A stretch of 64,000 nucleotides of DNA from Mantamonas sphyraenae (GCA_026936335.1 JAPMXV010000052.1:62001-126000); one strand, 5' to 3'; shown: positions 52,444 through 64,000, counted from the first letter of the stretch. Made by a program: numbers and translations. Notes: generated from the letters alone by a model not told the origin.

Positions 52444-55400
52444 ATGGGCTGCTGCAGCTGCGGCACGGTTGTCCGCTACAAGAAGCTCGTCAACAACGTC
52501 TTTCCCGACGACTATGCAGACGGCAACCCGGAGCAGGACCAGCTCATCAAAATCACAGAGTTTGCTCTGAGCAACACAGACAAGCTCAACAAGGTGAGGA
52601 GGACATCTGAACGGGGACACACGCACACACACACACACGCGCACCCACACACGCCGCTGACAATGTCATTGTTGCTCGCCACATGCAAAACTCGCTTGTG
52701 ACTGTGGACACACCATCACCACACCATCGCACTACTCTGCCGCTTCAGATTGCTTCGTACCTGCAGTCTCGTATTGTCGCGGATCTCGAGCGAAGGCATT
52801 TGGGGTACGTTTCACACACAAAGGCCCTTCCAGTCACCCGCACACGCTCTCCAGGGCCTCTCAGCACCCTCGCATCACCGTGTGGCCCATCGTACACGCG
52901 TGTCTCATCACGCAACGCGGTGGCCGGTTGTGCTGTGTCTCCCGTCCGTGTGTGCCACCCGCTGACCAAACTCCGCTGACCCTCCCTGCGTTTGTGCCTT
53001 TCGTTTTTGCCATCCCCCCCACAGCCATGTGCAGGTCGGCATGATTGCCTTTCAGGACCTTATGCTCAAGTGCCACGAGCAGCTGACCCTGTTTGTGGCG
53101 CCCATCATGCATCTTATCCAGCTGCTGCTGGATGACGTCGATCCGACGGTTCACTCCGTCGCCGTGGCCACCGTGAGTTCTCGGCCCCGCACACACGTGT
53201 GCTTCTAGCGCGCACCCTCACCCACAAGCATGCCACTCACACACACGCACCGACCCACACTTGCGTCTGTCCCAACCCGTTGCCATGCAGTTGGATCGGT
53301 TCTCCGACGTGCAAAACGGCTTCTACAGCATGCTGACCGGCTCGCTCAGCGAAATCAACCGAAACCTGATTGACGCCTGCGTGGCCGCGTTGGACAAGGA
53401 ACAGACCCTGCTGGCAGGCACATACATGCGTGGCATCTACGCCGTAGTGCGAGCGGCCCCCGAGAGTCTGGATGCAAACCTGCAGCAAAGCCTGGACGAG
53501 ATGATCACCGTGGTCATGCGTGTGTTGGTGTTGTCCAGCACAGACGACGAGGACGAGGACGAGGACGGGGCAAAGGGGAAGCAAAAGGGACGCAAAGGGG
53601 CCAAGGGAGCAAAGGGAGGGAACAGCACAGGCGGAGCAGGAGTGGGATCCACAGAAGAGGTGGAACTTGACGACTTGGCGTTGACGGAGGGCCAGGAGGA
53701 CGGAGTGCTGCTGGAAGACGTGCAGGAGTTGGCCAGGGAACTGTTGACATCGTTGGCCAGTCGTTCTGCAAGTGACAGTGCGTCAGGCATCATGGACTCG
53801 TTGTTCTCGTTCCTGGACGCGGAGGAGGGACGGCTGTGGAACGAGTTTGCGTTTGCCAACGAGGTGGTGTACATGGTGACCACCTCGCTGCCCTCCAACT
53901 TTGCCTCCATTGCCTACTCGTCCCTGTTGGACCATTTGCAGGCCACGCAGGACGTGGGAATCAAGACGGCCATTGCACGCATGCTTGGCGAGTTGCTCTC
54001 GCAGGCGTTCGACTCGTTGGGCATGGCCACACACCACCTGGGCTCCACTATGCTGGACACCCTGGACCTGTCCATGGATGCCATGCACCAGGCAAAGGCA
54101 CGGGACCAGGAGGAGGAAGCTCAGATGTACATGGAGCTGCAGGAGCAAACCACAAGGGTGATGCAACTCTTTGCCAGCAACCAACAGTACACAGAGCAGA
54201 AAATCGAGACTGCGTTGCAGGTGCTCACTCACATGCAGGGTGCCGAGGCGTCGGGTGATTCGTTGCAGCAGGGCGACGCCATTGCGTATCTGCAGTGCAT
54301 GAAGCAGATTCTGGGCGAGGTCGAGGCCCCGTTGCCTTCGTCCAACGTGGTGCCCACCACAGTCATGTCGCCTCTGCTGCGGTTGGCCAGCGCTGGAGAC
54401 ACTCAGGTGCGTGTGGTGGCCCTGGAGGTGATCCGCGAGGTGGTGGCACGCTCGGTGGAGCCGGAGAAGTTGCACACCATCAAACGACGCAACTCGTTCC
54501 GCAACGCAGGCGCAGGGGAAGGCTCACGTGGCAGTGGCAGTGGCAAGGGACGCGGCGGACGTGGCACAGGCAAGGGAAAGGGCAAGTCGGGCACCTCGTC
54601 GCGTTCCACACGCAACAAGCACACGCGAGGCGACAAGAGCCAGGGTGCTCGCTTCCTCAAGTTGCACGGAGCCAGTGTGCACGAGGCCCTCCTGGCCAGT
54701 GCTGTGCACATGGACAACGAACCGGCCAACTTTGAGGCCATTCACAACTGCATGTGTGCGGTGTTGCACAACTGCGGCTTGGCTTCCATGGAACTGGGTG
54801 TGCCCACCGTGTTTCGTCTGCAAAAGCTGGCAGCATCACGAGACAAGCAATTGCAGGGCGGGGGCAGCAAGCGAGGTGGTGGAGGCCAAGAGGACGACGA
54901 CGGGGAGGAGGAGCTGGACGGAGGAGGCGACGCAAGCACGGGCGACGACGCACGTGGCGGGGGTGGCATGAGCGAGTTGGACACGGAAGAGAACAGGATG
55001 GGGGTGTTGCTGAACAGGAGTGTGCACAGTTTGGTGGGGGCCTACCTGACGGCGTTGTGTGAGTACCTGCAGGCAACCGATGCAAGTGAGTATGTGGTGA
55101 GCATCATGCAGCAGCGTGCGGAGAACCAGGAGCTGTGTGCGTGGTTGGACGTGTCGGAAGCCGGTGAGATGAGTCTGAATGGCAGCGAGTACGCAGACAC
55201 GTCTGTGGAGTTTGCCGACGTGGCCCATCCGGTGCGCCATTTCTTCGACCTGGCTCCCCTCGCCAACCATCTGCAAACGTGCGCGGTGGTCAAACAGCAC
55301 TACGAAAACCAGGATCTGGCCACTGTGTTGCAACAGTTCACACCCGCAGGTACGAGCGGATCTGGGGCCTCGTCAGGCAGCGGAAGCTCGGCAGCGGGAG

Positions 55401-56137
55401 GAAGGATGGCAGGTTTGGGGGCTGGAAGCAGTGGTGCAGCCATGCTTGCAGGAGCGAGCATGGCAGCGGGGACGGGGTTGGAGGGCACGCGTGTGTCCAC
55501 CGTGTTTGTGGCATCGCCATTGATGAGTGCGGACGACGGAGGCAACGGCGGAGGCAGCATGACGCCCATTCTGCCGCGATTGGACGCAAGCAAAGTGCCG
55601 CTGCGCAAGCGACACGCAAGCACGTTGAACAGCATGCGATCTATGCGTCGCATCCAGGAACAGCTGCGCAACGTGGAGAAGGAACAACAGATTTCGGGTC
55701 AGGGCGGGGCACACCACATGCGTGCCATTTTCAGCGCAGGGGAGGGTGAACACAGGCGGCCGGCGCTGCACAACCTGGAGTACATGTCCACAAACTATGG
55801 GGGCGTGTGTGGCGACGTGCACACAAAGTTGGAAGAGAGGGAGAGCAAGGTGCAGCAGGCGCTGAGTCTGCTGGAGGCCATGGAGACAGAGTTGGAAGAG
55901 GAGGCGGAAGAGGAGTCTCGCATGGCACCCAAGGTCAACATGGACGCCACAGGAGCCAATGCACCGCAGACAGAGGACAGCACAAGTCTGCGTGCTGTGG
56001 CCAGGGCGGTGGAGAACATGGTCAGTCCGTCGTCGTCGCTGCGCATGCAATTTCCGGCTTTTGGGTTGGCCGATGCGGGGCTCATGCGAAGGGAACGGGT
56101 GTTGCCTGTGTCCATGTCCAGTGGTGGAGTGCGTTGA
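52444..56137 (+). CDS. EFR3: EFR3-like plasma-membrane scaffold of PI4K complex
   Basis: Exons 52444-52593, 52749-52804, 53025-53172 and 53291-56137 join in consistent phases to 1,066 residues. The N-terminus MGCCSCG is a cluster of cysteines (palmitoylation sites in EFR3), followed by the conserved RYKKLVNNVFPDDYADGNPE. An ALSNTDKLNK/IASYLQSRI region and HVQVGMIAFQDLMLKCH match the EFR3 core. The rest is a helical-repeat rod (armadillo/HEAT-like) with acidic and Lys/Gly inserts. EFR3 recruits TTC7 and the PI4KA kinase to the plasma membrane to make PI4P. The C-terminus has a long disordered Ser/Gly stretch. Confidence 0.85.
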
Positions 56138-56203
56138 GCGGGGCAAGGCAACAACACCCCACGCGAGGGAGAGAGAGAGCGTCGGAGAGCGAAAGCGCGA
56201 GCG

Positions 56204-58166
56204 ATGGAGGACGAAGACGTCGTTGTTGCACCACAAGCAACCTCAAATGAAGACATGAGTACGGAAGTCGTGGACGACACAGAAAGCAATGGTGGGCAGG
56301 AGGTGGAGGACGGGGAACAGGTGCAGGCAAATGGCGTGGATGTGGACGACGACCAGCGAGGCGAGGCAGACGCAACAGAGGAACAGGAGCAGGAACAGGG
56401 TAGCGGGAGCGAGACACAAAGCACCAATGAATGGGAAGAGGAGGAAGCGGGGAATGGGAACGCAGAGGAGCAAGGTGGGAACGGAGCAGAGTCGGATGGG
56501 GCAGCAGCGCAGAACGAGAGCAGCAACGTGACGGCGGACGAGGAAGGAGAGGAGAAGGGCAAGGAGCAGGAAGAGGAAGAAGAAGTGAGGAAAGAGACAG
56601 AGGACACGGAGGAAACGACAGGCAAGGAGGGTGTGGAGAGCGAGGAGGACGGCGGAAAGGAGGAGGCAAAGGGAGGGCGGCAGGAAGAGGAGGAGGCAAC
56701 GGAGCCAAAGGAAGGCAATGAGACACGAAGGGGCTCTGGAGCAGGGACAGGTGGGGCAGGAGGAGGCATGGAGAAGATGCTGAAGAAGATGAAAGTGCTC
56801 AAAAGCGCTCTGCAGGCGGAGAAGCAGCAGAGGGCAGCGCTGCAGCAAGTCAATTCGGCACAGGAGGCACAGTTGGCGGAGTTGCAGGCCACTCTGCGGG
56901 ACAAAGAGGCACAAATCGACGAGTTGAGTGTGTTGCGGGAGGTGTTGGATGCCAAGGTGAGTGTTGCGGGCGGTTTGGAGCCGGGGTGAACAACAGAAAC
57001 TAACCAAGGGACACACACACACACACACACACAGCAACAAGAGTCGCTGATGCTGAAACTGGCGAACGAAAACACTCTGGAGAGGTTGAACGAAACTGAG
57101 AGCCAGCTGCAGGTTGCGAAGCAAGAGGCGGCTGTGGGCAAAGAGGTGGCAAGCACGCTGCACAAAGTGCAGACACAGCTGGAAGAACACAAAAGGTAGA
57201 GTGTGGACAGGATACGGATGGATGGATGGATGGATGGATGAACTGCGGTGGCTGACACGCTGACACCGTGTGTGTGGGTTTGTGGCGGCAGAGAGAGCAC
57301 GGCAAGAGAGGCAGAGCTGCTGGCGCGGATTAAGGAGCTGGAGGACGAGGGCAGAGAGAAGCAATCGGCACTGGAATCGCTGAAGGAGCAACTGGACAGT
57401 GTGCAGGAGGAGAAGGAGCATGCATTGGGCATGCACGCAGCTCTGCTGACAGAAAAGACGTGAGTAGCTTAATGGGATTGGGATGCATGATGCTGATGAT
57501 GGGGAGATGGATGTGATGGTTTATGGTGACGTACGCACGACTGACGCCACGACGACGGTGGACGCACAGGTACACAGGGAGAATGAGTTGCAACGCCACT
57601 ACCTGCAAGCCAAGGCACAGACACTGGAAAAGGAGGCTGAAACACTGAGGAGCAGGCTGGAACAGAAGGAGGCACTCATGGATGGCGTGCTGTCGCAGGG
57701 GAGGGAAAAGGACAAACTGTTGGAAACATACGCGAGCAAGCTGATGTACTACAAGACCAAGCTGACCGACTATGAACTTGTGTTGAAGAAGTTCAACGCA
57801 AAGCGGGTTGGCAAGAACAACAAGCGCATCGACTCGCTGGTGATTGTGCAGAAGAATCCAACCAACAGGGCGATCACCATGGATGTGTACAACAAGGATC
57901 AGGGAAGCAAGACGAGCTATCGACTGACGGATGTGTTGGATGTGCAGGTGGACACCAGCGCAGAGGACCTTAGCTTTGGCCTCGTGTTGGATCGAAGCAG
58001 CAGTGGCAAGAACGCAGCCCTGCTGGCCTTTGAGGTGATTACACAGGAGATGCGGGATGACATTGTGCAGAGTCTGCAGGACTTTGTGGGCATTGTGCAG
58101 CAGGAACAGCAGGAGCAGATGCACAGCCAGTTTATCGAGGACATGAGTGCCACGTTTGGGTTCTGA
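56204..58166 (+). CDS. Long coiled-coil protein with C-terminal globular domain
   Basis: Exons 56204-56956, 57035-57195, 57292-57459 and 57578-58166 join in phases 0, 2 and 2 to 556 residues. The N-terminal 180 residues are extremely acidic (Glu/Gly repeats). Residues about 190-430 form a continuous coiled coil (LKKMKVLKSALQAEKQQRA, RIKELEDEGREKQSALESL). The C-terminal 130 residues begin LMYYKTKLTDYELVLKKFN and look like a folded beta-rich domain (RIDSLVIVQKNPTN, SFGLVLDRSSSGKNAALLAF), perhaps PH-like. No family recognised; golgin or cytoskeletal adaptor possible. The intron 1 acceptor follows an (AC)n run; intron 2 contains a (GGAT)n run. Confidence 0.72.
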
Positions 58167-58247
58167 TTTCGCGTCGTTGGCAGGCGCTTGTGTGCTGCGA
58201 CGCAATGTTCCACGGAAGCTGTTGGGGTGTCGTTGTGACCCAGTGAA

Positions 58248-59633
58248 TCAGGAGGAGAGCACGACGACGGTGAATGAAATGCCGAGGTAAACAATGCGTG
58301 TGATAAGCCCGTTGTCGATGATGACGCCATAGGCGCGCCAAACGAGGGAGCTCTTGGAATACTGAAGGAGAGCAATCATGGCCACGAGTTCTGTGTGGGA
58401 AATGCTGGAAGTGATGTTGCGCCCTCCGTCGGTGGAGGAGTTGCCGCTGTTTGTGCTGTCGAGTGAGACGGAGGAACCTTCGCTGCGCAGGGTGGTGGCA
58501 CTGTCACGCCATGCCATCTCCATGGAGGAGGAGTACTGGTCGTCGACCATGTGAAGGTAGCCCGTGTGGAAGTGTTCCAAGGACATGAGCTCGCGCAGGC
58601 GAGCGTTGACTCGTGCCGGGTAGCGCAGGACAATGTACAGGGGAGGAAGCAGGATGATACAGACGCCGGCGGTGGCAAACGAAGACACGGTGGCGTCTGC
58701 GATCCGGGTGGTGATGAGGAGGGCAAACACGAGCACCGAGGTGAAGGTGAGGGTGAGGGTCAACCAGCAGCTGCGCCAGAACTCAATGTGCAGATCCAAC
58801 CCGAGACTGAGGTCGTTGACCACATCCTTGAGATTGACAAACTTGCGAAAGGAGGCCATCTCGATGTCTGTGCTAATCGTGGTGATGCCAGCCTCGAGGA
58901 ATTGGCACGTGAGGACGAAAAAGAAGATGGAACAGGCCATGGCACCTCGCCACCACAGTGCCAACAGATCAGAGACCACAAGCCCCGCAATGTTGACGCC
59001 ATCCAACTGGCTGCCTTCCAGGGTCTGTGCACGTGGATCAGCTGGACCACCGGCGTGTTCGGTTGCCTCAGCCACAATGAGACTGACGTTCTGCACGAGG
59101 AAGAAGAACCAGGAGAGGAGAAGGATGACAAAGATGATTATAAAGAGGCGGCGGCCTGTGGCGACGATGCGCTTGCGTTCGTCGACGGAAAAGGGCACGT
59201 GGCGAGCGAGCTGGTGCAGGAAGTTGTCGCGGAACATGCTGTAGAGGGTGTGTTGCCAGAAGAGGGAGAGGGAGAAGAGGACAGAGGTGCCCACCACCAT
59301 GGGTGTGGTGAGAGTGATGCCCAACACTTGGTTGGTGCTGTTGGCCAGCTGCTGGGTCACGTACGGCGCCAACGCAGCGTAGCCCAGCAGGAAGAGGCGG
59401 GCCAACCACCACCACACGTATCCCAAACGTGTGGGATGGTACACAAATCCAAACATCACCAGCATCCAGCGGAACTCCTTGAGGGCGTCGTCAAATGTTT
59501 GGTACATGGCTTCGTTGCCACCCAGGGTGTTCATGGCGTTGTGGTGTTCCAGCGACATCGGCCCCGTGTCGGTGGTGTTGAACGTCACGTCCCGCGAGTG
59601 GGGGTCACGCGGAGGTGCCAATGCATGCGACAT
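58248..59633 (-). CDS. Seven-TM protein A, of a divergent paralogous pair
   Basis: A single exon of 461 residues. Seven hydrophobic segments can be counted (VWWWLARLFLLGYAAL, TTPMVVGTSVLFSLSLFW, RRLFIIIFVILLLSWFFF, SDLLALWWRGAMACSIFFF, LTLTLTFTSVLVFALLI, FATAGVCI ILLPPLYIVL, and the last at the very C-terminus). Between TM6 and TM7 is a conserved cytosolic block: YPARVNARLRELMSLEHFH, later LLQYSKSSLVWRAYGVIIDNG. The C-terminus ends right after TM7. This topology recalls insect gustatory-receptor-like (GRL) families of protists and plants, though classical GRL motifs are not clear. Promoter shared with the plus-strand partner at 59741. Confidence 0.75.
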   Translation of the reverse strand: MSHALAPPRDPHSRDVTFNTTDTGPMSLEHHNAMNTLGGNEAMYQTFDDALKEFRWMLVMFGFVYHPTRLGYVWWWLARLFLLGYAALAPYVTQQLANSTNQVLGITLTTPMVVGTSVLFSLSLFWQHTLYSMFRDNFLHQLARHVPFSVDERKRIVATGRRLFIIIFVILLLSWFFFLVQNVSLIVAEATEHAGGPADPRAQTLEGSQLDGVNIAGLVVSDLLALWWRGAMACSIFFFVLTCQFLEAGITTISTDIEMASFRKFVNLKDVVNDLSLGLDLHIEFWRSCWLTLTLTFTSVLVFALLITTRIADATVSSFATAGVCIILLPPLYIVLRYPARVNARLRELMSLEHFHTGYLHMVDDQYSSSMEMAWRDSATTLRSEGSSVSLDSTNSGNSSTDGGRNITSSISHTELVAMIALLQYSKSSLVWRAYGVIIDNGLITRIVYLGISFTVVVLSS

Positions 59634-59740
59634 GATGGTATGCTGATGATCCACCCTTCACGTCCTCGGTGGGAATTTGGGGTCGTGGGGTCTTGGCCGG
59701 AAAACTTTGCGCCTCGCCTCGCGCGTCTCATGGCAAGGAG

Positions 59741-61553
59741 ATGTTGAAACGGCCGACGGTGGACAATTACGTGCTGGACGACGAGGGAGGGCACCGGAGC
59801 GGCGGCGAACGGTTGGCTGTGGACGAGGAGGCAGTGCTGAAGAATGTGAAGCGGCCGTCGCCGAGGAGTGAGGACGAGTCGCTGACGGAGAGCAGCGGGA
59901 CAAAAGCATCGTCGTCGAAGAAAAAGAAGAAAAGACGAACATGGAAGGAGAAAGTGGCGGAGCTGAGGGAGAAGCGGCTGCAAACCAGGTCTGTGGTGGG
60001 ACCTTCGTTCATCAAGGAGATCATCAAAATGAGCAAGAGCACAATGGACGCAGAGACGCGGCAGATGGAACGACCGGTGTGGACGGAAGCGCCTGGAGAG
60101 CGCGCGGTGTTGATCTTTTTCGGCCTGCGTCTGGCCAACGAGAGCGTGCCAGCTCGCCTGTGGTATGTCATCACCAAGTTTATGATCATTTTCTTCTGTA
60201 CAGCGTCACCCTACTTGAACCTGGAACTGGCCCTGGAGGTGGACAACATTGCCGTGAGCTTTTCGCCACCCGTGGTGGCTCTGATGGTTCTGGTGCTCTC
60301 ATTGACCTTTATCATGCACTACAAACTCATTCGCTACTTCTATCTGGACATCCCAGGACGCATAATGCGTTGGGCACCGATTCCGGACAAGAAGTTGGAG
60401 GAGATGTATCCACGACGCAACCTGGCGTTTCACATCGTCACTGGAATCATGATCACAACCTGGGCCCTTTCATGGGTCACACAGGGCCTGTTGAACTTTC
60501 TGCAGTTGAACATGAATCAGCTCGGCTCGTTGGTGCTTGTTGTGGAGTTTGCCCTGGGCTTCTGGCTGGCTACGTTGATTGTGAGTGACCCAATGAGGGA
60601 GAGGGAGGGGGAGGGGAGGGCAAGAGAGGGGAGTACTGACAACACCAACACCGTCGTTCATGCACTCATGGGGCACCCTGCAGTACACCATCTTGTTTTT
60701 CGTGACAAGTTGCCGCATCCTGGAGGAAGGGGTGCAGGTGGTGTTGGAACACATGGAACGCAACGAGTTTGAAGAAGTGGTGCAGTTGAAACGGGCAGTG
60801 TCTGCGCTGGCCAAGGCGGTTGGAGAGCACACACGACACTGGCAACTGCCCTGGTTCCTTACGTGCATGCAAATGACCATTGTGTTTCTCTTTGTGGCTG
60901 TGATCATTGGAGCTGTGGAGGGTGGATCGTCGGTGGTGTACGTGGTGCTGATCCTGGCCGGGGTCTTTCTGCCGCTGCTGTTCCTGATGTTGGGCTACCC
61001 AGCACGCATCAACTTTCGCCTGCGCAAGCTGCTCAACATCCACACGCTCCATTTTCCAGGCGTGTACCGCGGCGTGTCCAAGCGTAAGATCCGCAAGCGG
61101 GAGGCCAAGAAGAAGATGCGTGGGTTTGGACCGCGCAGGCGCATTGTGGACGAAACCGAGGCGGCAACCATGGATGAGGACAACTCCATCAAACTGCGCA
61201 CGCTGATGACACGCGGACGAATCAGCGACGGCGAGGAGAGTGGCATCCCAAAGGCAGGTAACAATGGGGAAGAGTTTGAGGAGGATGAGGAGAGCAAGCC
61301 AGTGACGGAGGACCGGGAGGTGGACGACGGTTCACAGCTGAAGATGCGAGAGCCCAGCGTGGACTCGGACGGCCTTCGAGACGAGTACGAAGTGCAGAAC
61401 AGGGTGATTGCCACCATCAGTGTGCTTCAGTTTGCACGTGATGATTTGGTGTGGCGAGCCTTTGGGGTGGTGGTTGACAGTGGTTTTCTGGCCAAGCTGG
61501 CCTATCTGTCGCTCACCGGCATTGTGTATGTGTTTAGTCGATCCAACGTGTAG
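59741..61553 (+). CDS. Seven-TM protein B, of a divergent paralogous pair
   Basis: Exons 59741-60580 and 60684-61553 join in phase 0 to 569 residues. The N-terminal 120 residues are a soluble Lys/Ser-rich domain absent from its partner. Seven TM segments follow, with the last one ending at the C-terminus (AKLAYLSLTGIVYVFSR). It shares the conserved block with protein A: GYPARINFRLRKLLNIHTLHF and LQFARDDLVWRAFGVVVDSG, in the same order and at the same position between TM6 and TM7. A long charged loop (about 130 residues, Glu/Lys-rich) lies in that region. Function unknown; a membrane receptor or channel is the best guess. Confidence 0.78.
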
Positions 61554-61630
61554 GGACCTGAGCAATCGGGAATGGTTTGAAGGCAAGAGAAGGGAGGGCA
61601 CAACACAACAACAATGGGAAATGTACGCTT

Positions 61631-61714
61631 TGTGATGTGATGTGATGTGATGTGATGTGATGTGATGTGATGTGATGTGATGTGATGTGATGTGTGTGTG
61701 TGTGTGTGTGTGTG
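61631..61714 (+). repeat. (TGTGA)n then (TG)n microsatellite
   Basis: Twelve TGTGA units (61631-61690) run directly into about twelve TG units. It lies between the 3' ends of two convergent genes. Confidence 0.9.
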
Positions 61715-61734
61715 TTCACTGTGTTTTGTTCTCT

Positions 61735-62947
61735 TCACTCGAGGGCCTTTGTGACGCCAACCTGTGCAGGGCGAAGGACCCTTGTGTTGAGTGTGTAGCC
61801 CCGTTTGACGACAGCAGCAACAATGCCCGGCTCGGTGTCGGCAGTGGGCACCTCAAACAGGGCCTCGTGGATGTTTGGGTCAAACTGGTGGTTGGTGGGG
61901 TCGCCCATCTGTTCCACTCCGTGCTTGTTCAGCACATTCAACAGCTCACGCTGGTTCATCAGATTGCCCTCATGCAGAGCAGTGACCATGGGGTCGACAC
62001 TGTGTACGTGTGTGTGTGTGTGTGTGTGTGTCAGTGGGTTCGCTCAGCTCTATGCTCGCTCACACACTCTCTCCTTCTTTCCCCTTCCTTCCAGCCAACT
62101 CACTTGGGTTTGTCCAGGATGCCATTGTCGTACACACTGCCCACAGCACGCTCAAAGTTGTCTGCTACCTCAAGGAGGTCTTTGGTCAGTGCGCTGATGC
62201 CAAACTCTTTGGCTCGGGCCACGTCTTCGCGGGCCACTCTGTGCACACAACACGACGACGCGGGGGTTAGCGACACGCACTCTCTTGCCACACAGGCGTA
62301 GGATGAATGGGTTATTGGGCAGGAAGGGGACGGATGCAATGATGTGGCAATGTGTGTGTGTGCTGAATCGGAGGCAAAAGGGCGGACGGGGAAAACGCGG
62401 AAAATGGCCGGAAGCCCAGGCGAGGGCCAAGGAGACGGACGAGGTGGAAACAGATGGAAAACGATGGGGAAGGGTGGGCCAAGGCAAAGCGAGCAATGTG
62501 ACGGGCTGGATGGCATGCGAGTGCAACAAGCACACACGCTGTGCAAACGTACCGGCGGACGGTTTCCATGTCGGCGAGGCGACGCAGGTTGGTCTCCTGC
62601 AATTCCTTGATCTGCTCCTCCAGAGCAGCAATGTGCTCGTGGGCCTCGTCGAGCTGGGGATGGCCAGTCTTGGTGACACCCTCACCCTGGGCATTGTCCT
62701 GTGCATTGTCAGCGTCAGCGTCAGCGTTGTCGGCTGTCGGCTGTGTCTTGTCGTTGTCGGTGTCGAGAAGCACACGTGTGGTCCACGAGAGGCCACGTGT
62801 GCCCTGTTGCTGTTGTGCGTGCTGCATGTTGTTGCACAGGGAGGCCAACCCCAGGCCCTCCACTGCACTCCCTGAACTGAGGCTGGCTGCCACCACGTGA
62901 CTGGCCACAGGCACGGTGCGACTACTGCTGCTGATTCGGGAAAACAT
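61735..62947 (-). CDS. GRPE: Mitochondrial GrpE nucleotide exchange factor
   Basis: Exons 62947-62553, 62238-62104 and 61999-61735 join in phase 2 to 264 residues. The N-terminal 90 residues resemble a mitochondrial presequence and linker. A coiled coil (HEHIAALEEQIKELQETNLRRLADMETVRR) is followed by VAREDVARAKEFGI, LLEVADNFERAVGSV and the C-terminal beta domain LNVLNKHGVEQMGDPTNHQFDPNIHEALFEVP and VVKRGYTLNTRVLRPAQVGV, which contains the GrpE hallmark. It should release ADP from mitochondrial Hsp70 during protein import and folding. The gene is convergent with the second seven-TM gene. Confidence 0.94.
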
Positions 62948-63012
62948 CTCTCGTCGTCGTGGTTGCAGCGGCGCAGGTCCATCCAAACGAACGCCATCCC
63001 CTTCAGACACGA

Positions 63013-64000
63013 ATGACCAACGTGCAGATACGCACTGCCCTGGCTAGCACCGAGCACACGGGCAAGTGCAAGTTGACCATGATGCTGTTGGAAACAGTGC
63101 CCAAGGAGGTGAGGAGGCACAGACACACACACACCCACCACCACCGCACACACAAACACGCACACCAACGCACGCGGGGATGCTTGGGCTGTGCAACGCA
63201 GGTTTACGCTGCATTCATCCATCATCAGTCCATGGACACGTGTGGTGTACCCAGGGCATGCGTGTGTGTAGAGCAGAGCCCAGCTGGGAGGGGTCTTGCC
63301 AGGCGGGAAAAATCCGGCCGTTTTTGCAGGGAGTGGGATGGGTTGTGCAGGAGGGAGAGTGGCGCACTGACACCCATGGGATGGGATGGAATGGATGTGT
63401 GGGATGTCACAGATCATGTGTTTGCCATACGTCGAGGCGATCCGGGACCTGGACCTGAGTTGCAACCAGGTGGAAAAGCTGCCGGCAGGGATCTCGCGCA
63501 TGGTGAACCTGACCAAGTTGAATCTGAACTGGAATCGGATTGCAGAGTTGCCCGATGAATTGGGAGACCTGAGTGGACTCAAGCAATTGCAGGTGAACTT
63601 CAACCAGCTTCGTACGCTGCCCGGGTGTCTGGGACGCCTGAGCAGCCTGCGTGTGTTGCATGCAACGGACAACGAGCTGACGAGTGTGAGCGCAGAGTTG
63701 GGTGAGTTGAGTGACCTGCGTGTGCTCAACCTGCGCTACAACAGCATCAAGGAGTTGCCAAACACCCTGGCCAATCTGGCAGGCACCCTGCAGGAACTCA
63801 ATGTCAATGGCAACCCTGTCACATACCCTCCACAGGACATTTGCTACGATGGCACCACAGCAATCCTAAGCTATCTGGCTGGCCATGGCGATGGGTTGCA
63901 GTTGGTGGCTGTTAGTCTCGGGAGCAGCTTGGGGAGCAGCGGCAGTAGCAGTAGCAGTGGCAGTGGCAGTGGCAGTGGCAGTGGCATGGCCACCATCTCG
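63013..64000 (+). CDS. Leucine-rich repeat protein, cut by window end
   Basis: Exon 63013-63108 and exon 63413-64000 join in phase 0; the frame is still open at the window end. The first exon encodes MTNVQIRTALASTEHTGKC. The second contains six LRRs of the bacterial-type/SHOC2 kind: IRDLDLSCNQVEKLPAGIS, LTKLNLNWNRIAELPDELGD, LKQLQVNFNQLRTLPGCLG, LRVLHATDNELTSV, LRVLNLRYNSIKELPNTL, and LQELNVNGNPVTYPPQDI. The NP/PPQDI end is typical of the last repeat. A Ser/Gly-rich stretch follows. SHOC2-like LRR proteins act in Ras-type signalling or as scaffolds. The intron is 304 nt. Confidence 0.75.

Overview
The window is nuclear DNA from a compact, GC-rich, intron-bearing unicellular eukaryote. Genes carry short GT-AG introns (about 43 to 400 nt), neighbouring genes are separated by as little as 5 to 120 nt, and coding regions contain many poly-Ser, poly-Gln and acidic runs. 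The housekeeping set (UTP15, NOL11-like, DHX16, DCP2, EFR3, UBE3A-like HECT ligase, TMEM18, GPR137/TOM1-like, NNF1/PMF1-like, selenoprotein H) suggests a protist related to opisthokonts or amoebozoans. I cannot name the species.

Layout. 1-12 kb: a giant HECTD4/ZZEF1-like scaffold (cut by the window edge), V-ATPase subunit G, a Sel1-like protein, a coiled-coil protein, a PH-PH-FHA protein, an F-box membrane protein and TMEM18. 12.3-18.2 kb: a small host gene whose second intron contains a mobile element with a single intronless 1,688-residue Fanzor (eukaryotic TnpB-like, OMEGA) nuclease. 18.3-25 kb: UBE3A-like HECT ligase, a disordered CDK-site-rich protein, and an NNF1-like kinetochore protein that shares an E2F-like promoter with it. 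25-32 kb: NFU1, a selenoprotein H with an in-frame TGA, a GPR137/TOM1-like membrane protein, a small Cys protein, a GFA/CENP-V-fold protein, cathepsin B and a small membrane protein. 32-43 kb: an RNA-biology run (NOL11-like, DHX16, UTP15, TACO1, DCP2). 43-58 kb: LRR protein, ATP-grasp enzyme, CYC8/UTX-type TPR protein, deoxynucleoside kinase, complex I-like subunit, EFR3 and a coiled-coil protein. 58-64 kb: a divergent pair of related seven-TM proteins, mitochondrial GrpE, and the start of an LRR protein.

The most interesting locus is the Fanzor element. An exact 10-bp direct repeat (12596-12605 and 17958-17967) brackets it. Deleting the element plus one repeat restores a 45-nt host intron with matching phase. 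The repeat contains the host 5' splice site, so the insertion duplicated the splice donor and should be removed by splicing. On the Fanzor coding strand the element ends in an 8-bp-stem hairpin directly against the host sequence, the place where an OMEGA RNA scaffold followed by a guide would be expected. The nuclease keeps D/E/D candidate residues with the rearranged glutamate typical of Fanzors, a Cys4 zinc motif and basic nuclear-localisation-like segments.

Five otherwise well-conserved genes (PH-FHA, F-box, HECT, DHX16, LRR) each contain exactly one single-base frame break. Because one of them is the normally essential spliceosomal helicase DHX16, assembly indels are the simplest explanation. 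The Fanzor frame is unbroken over 5 kb.
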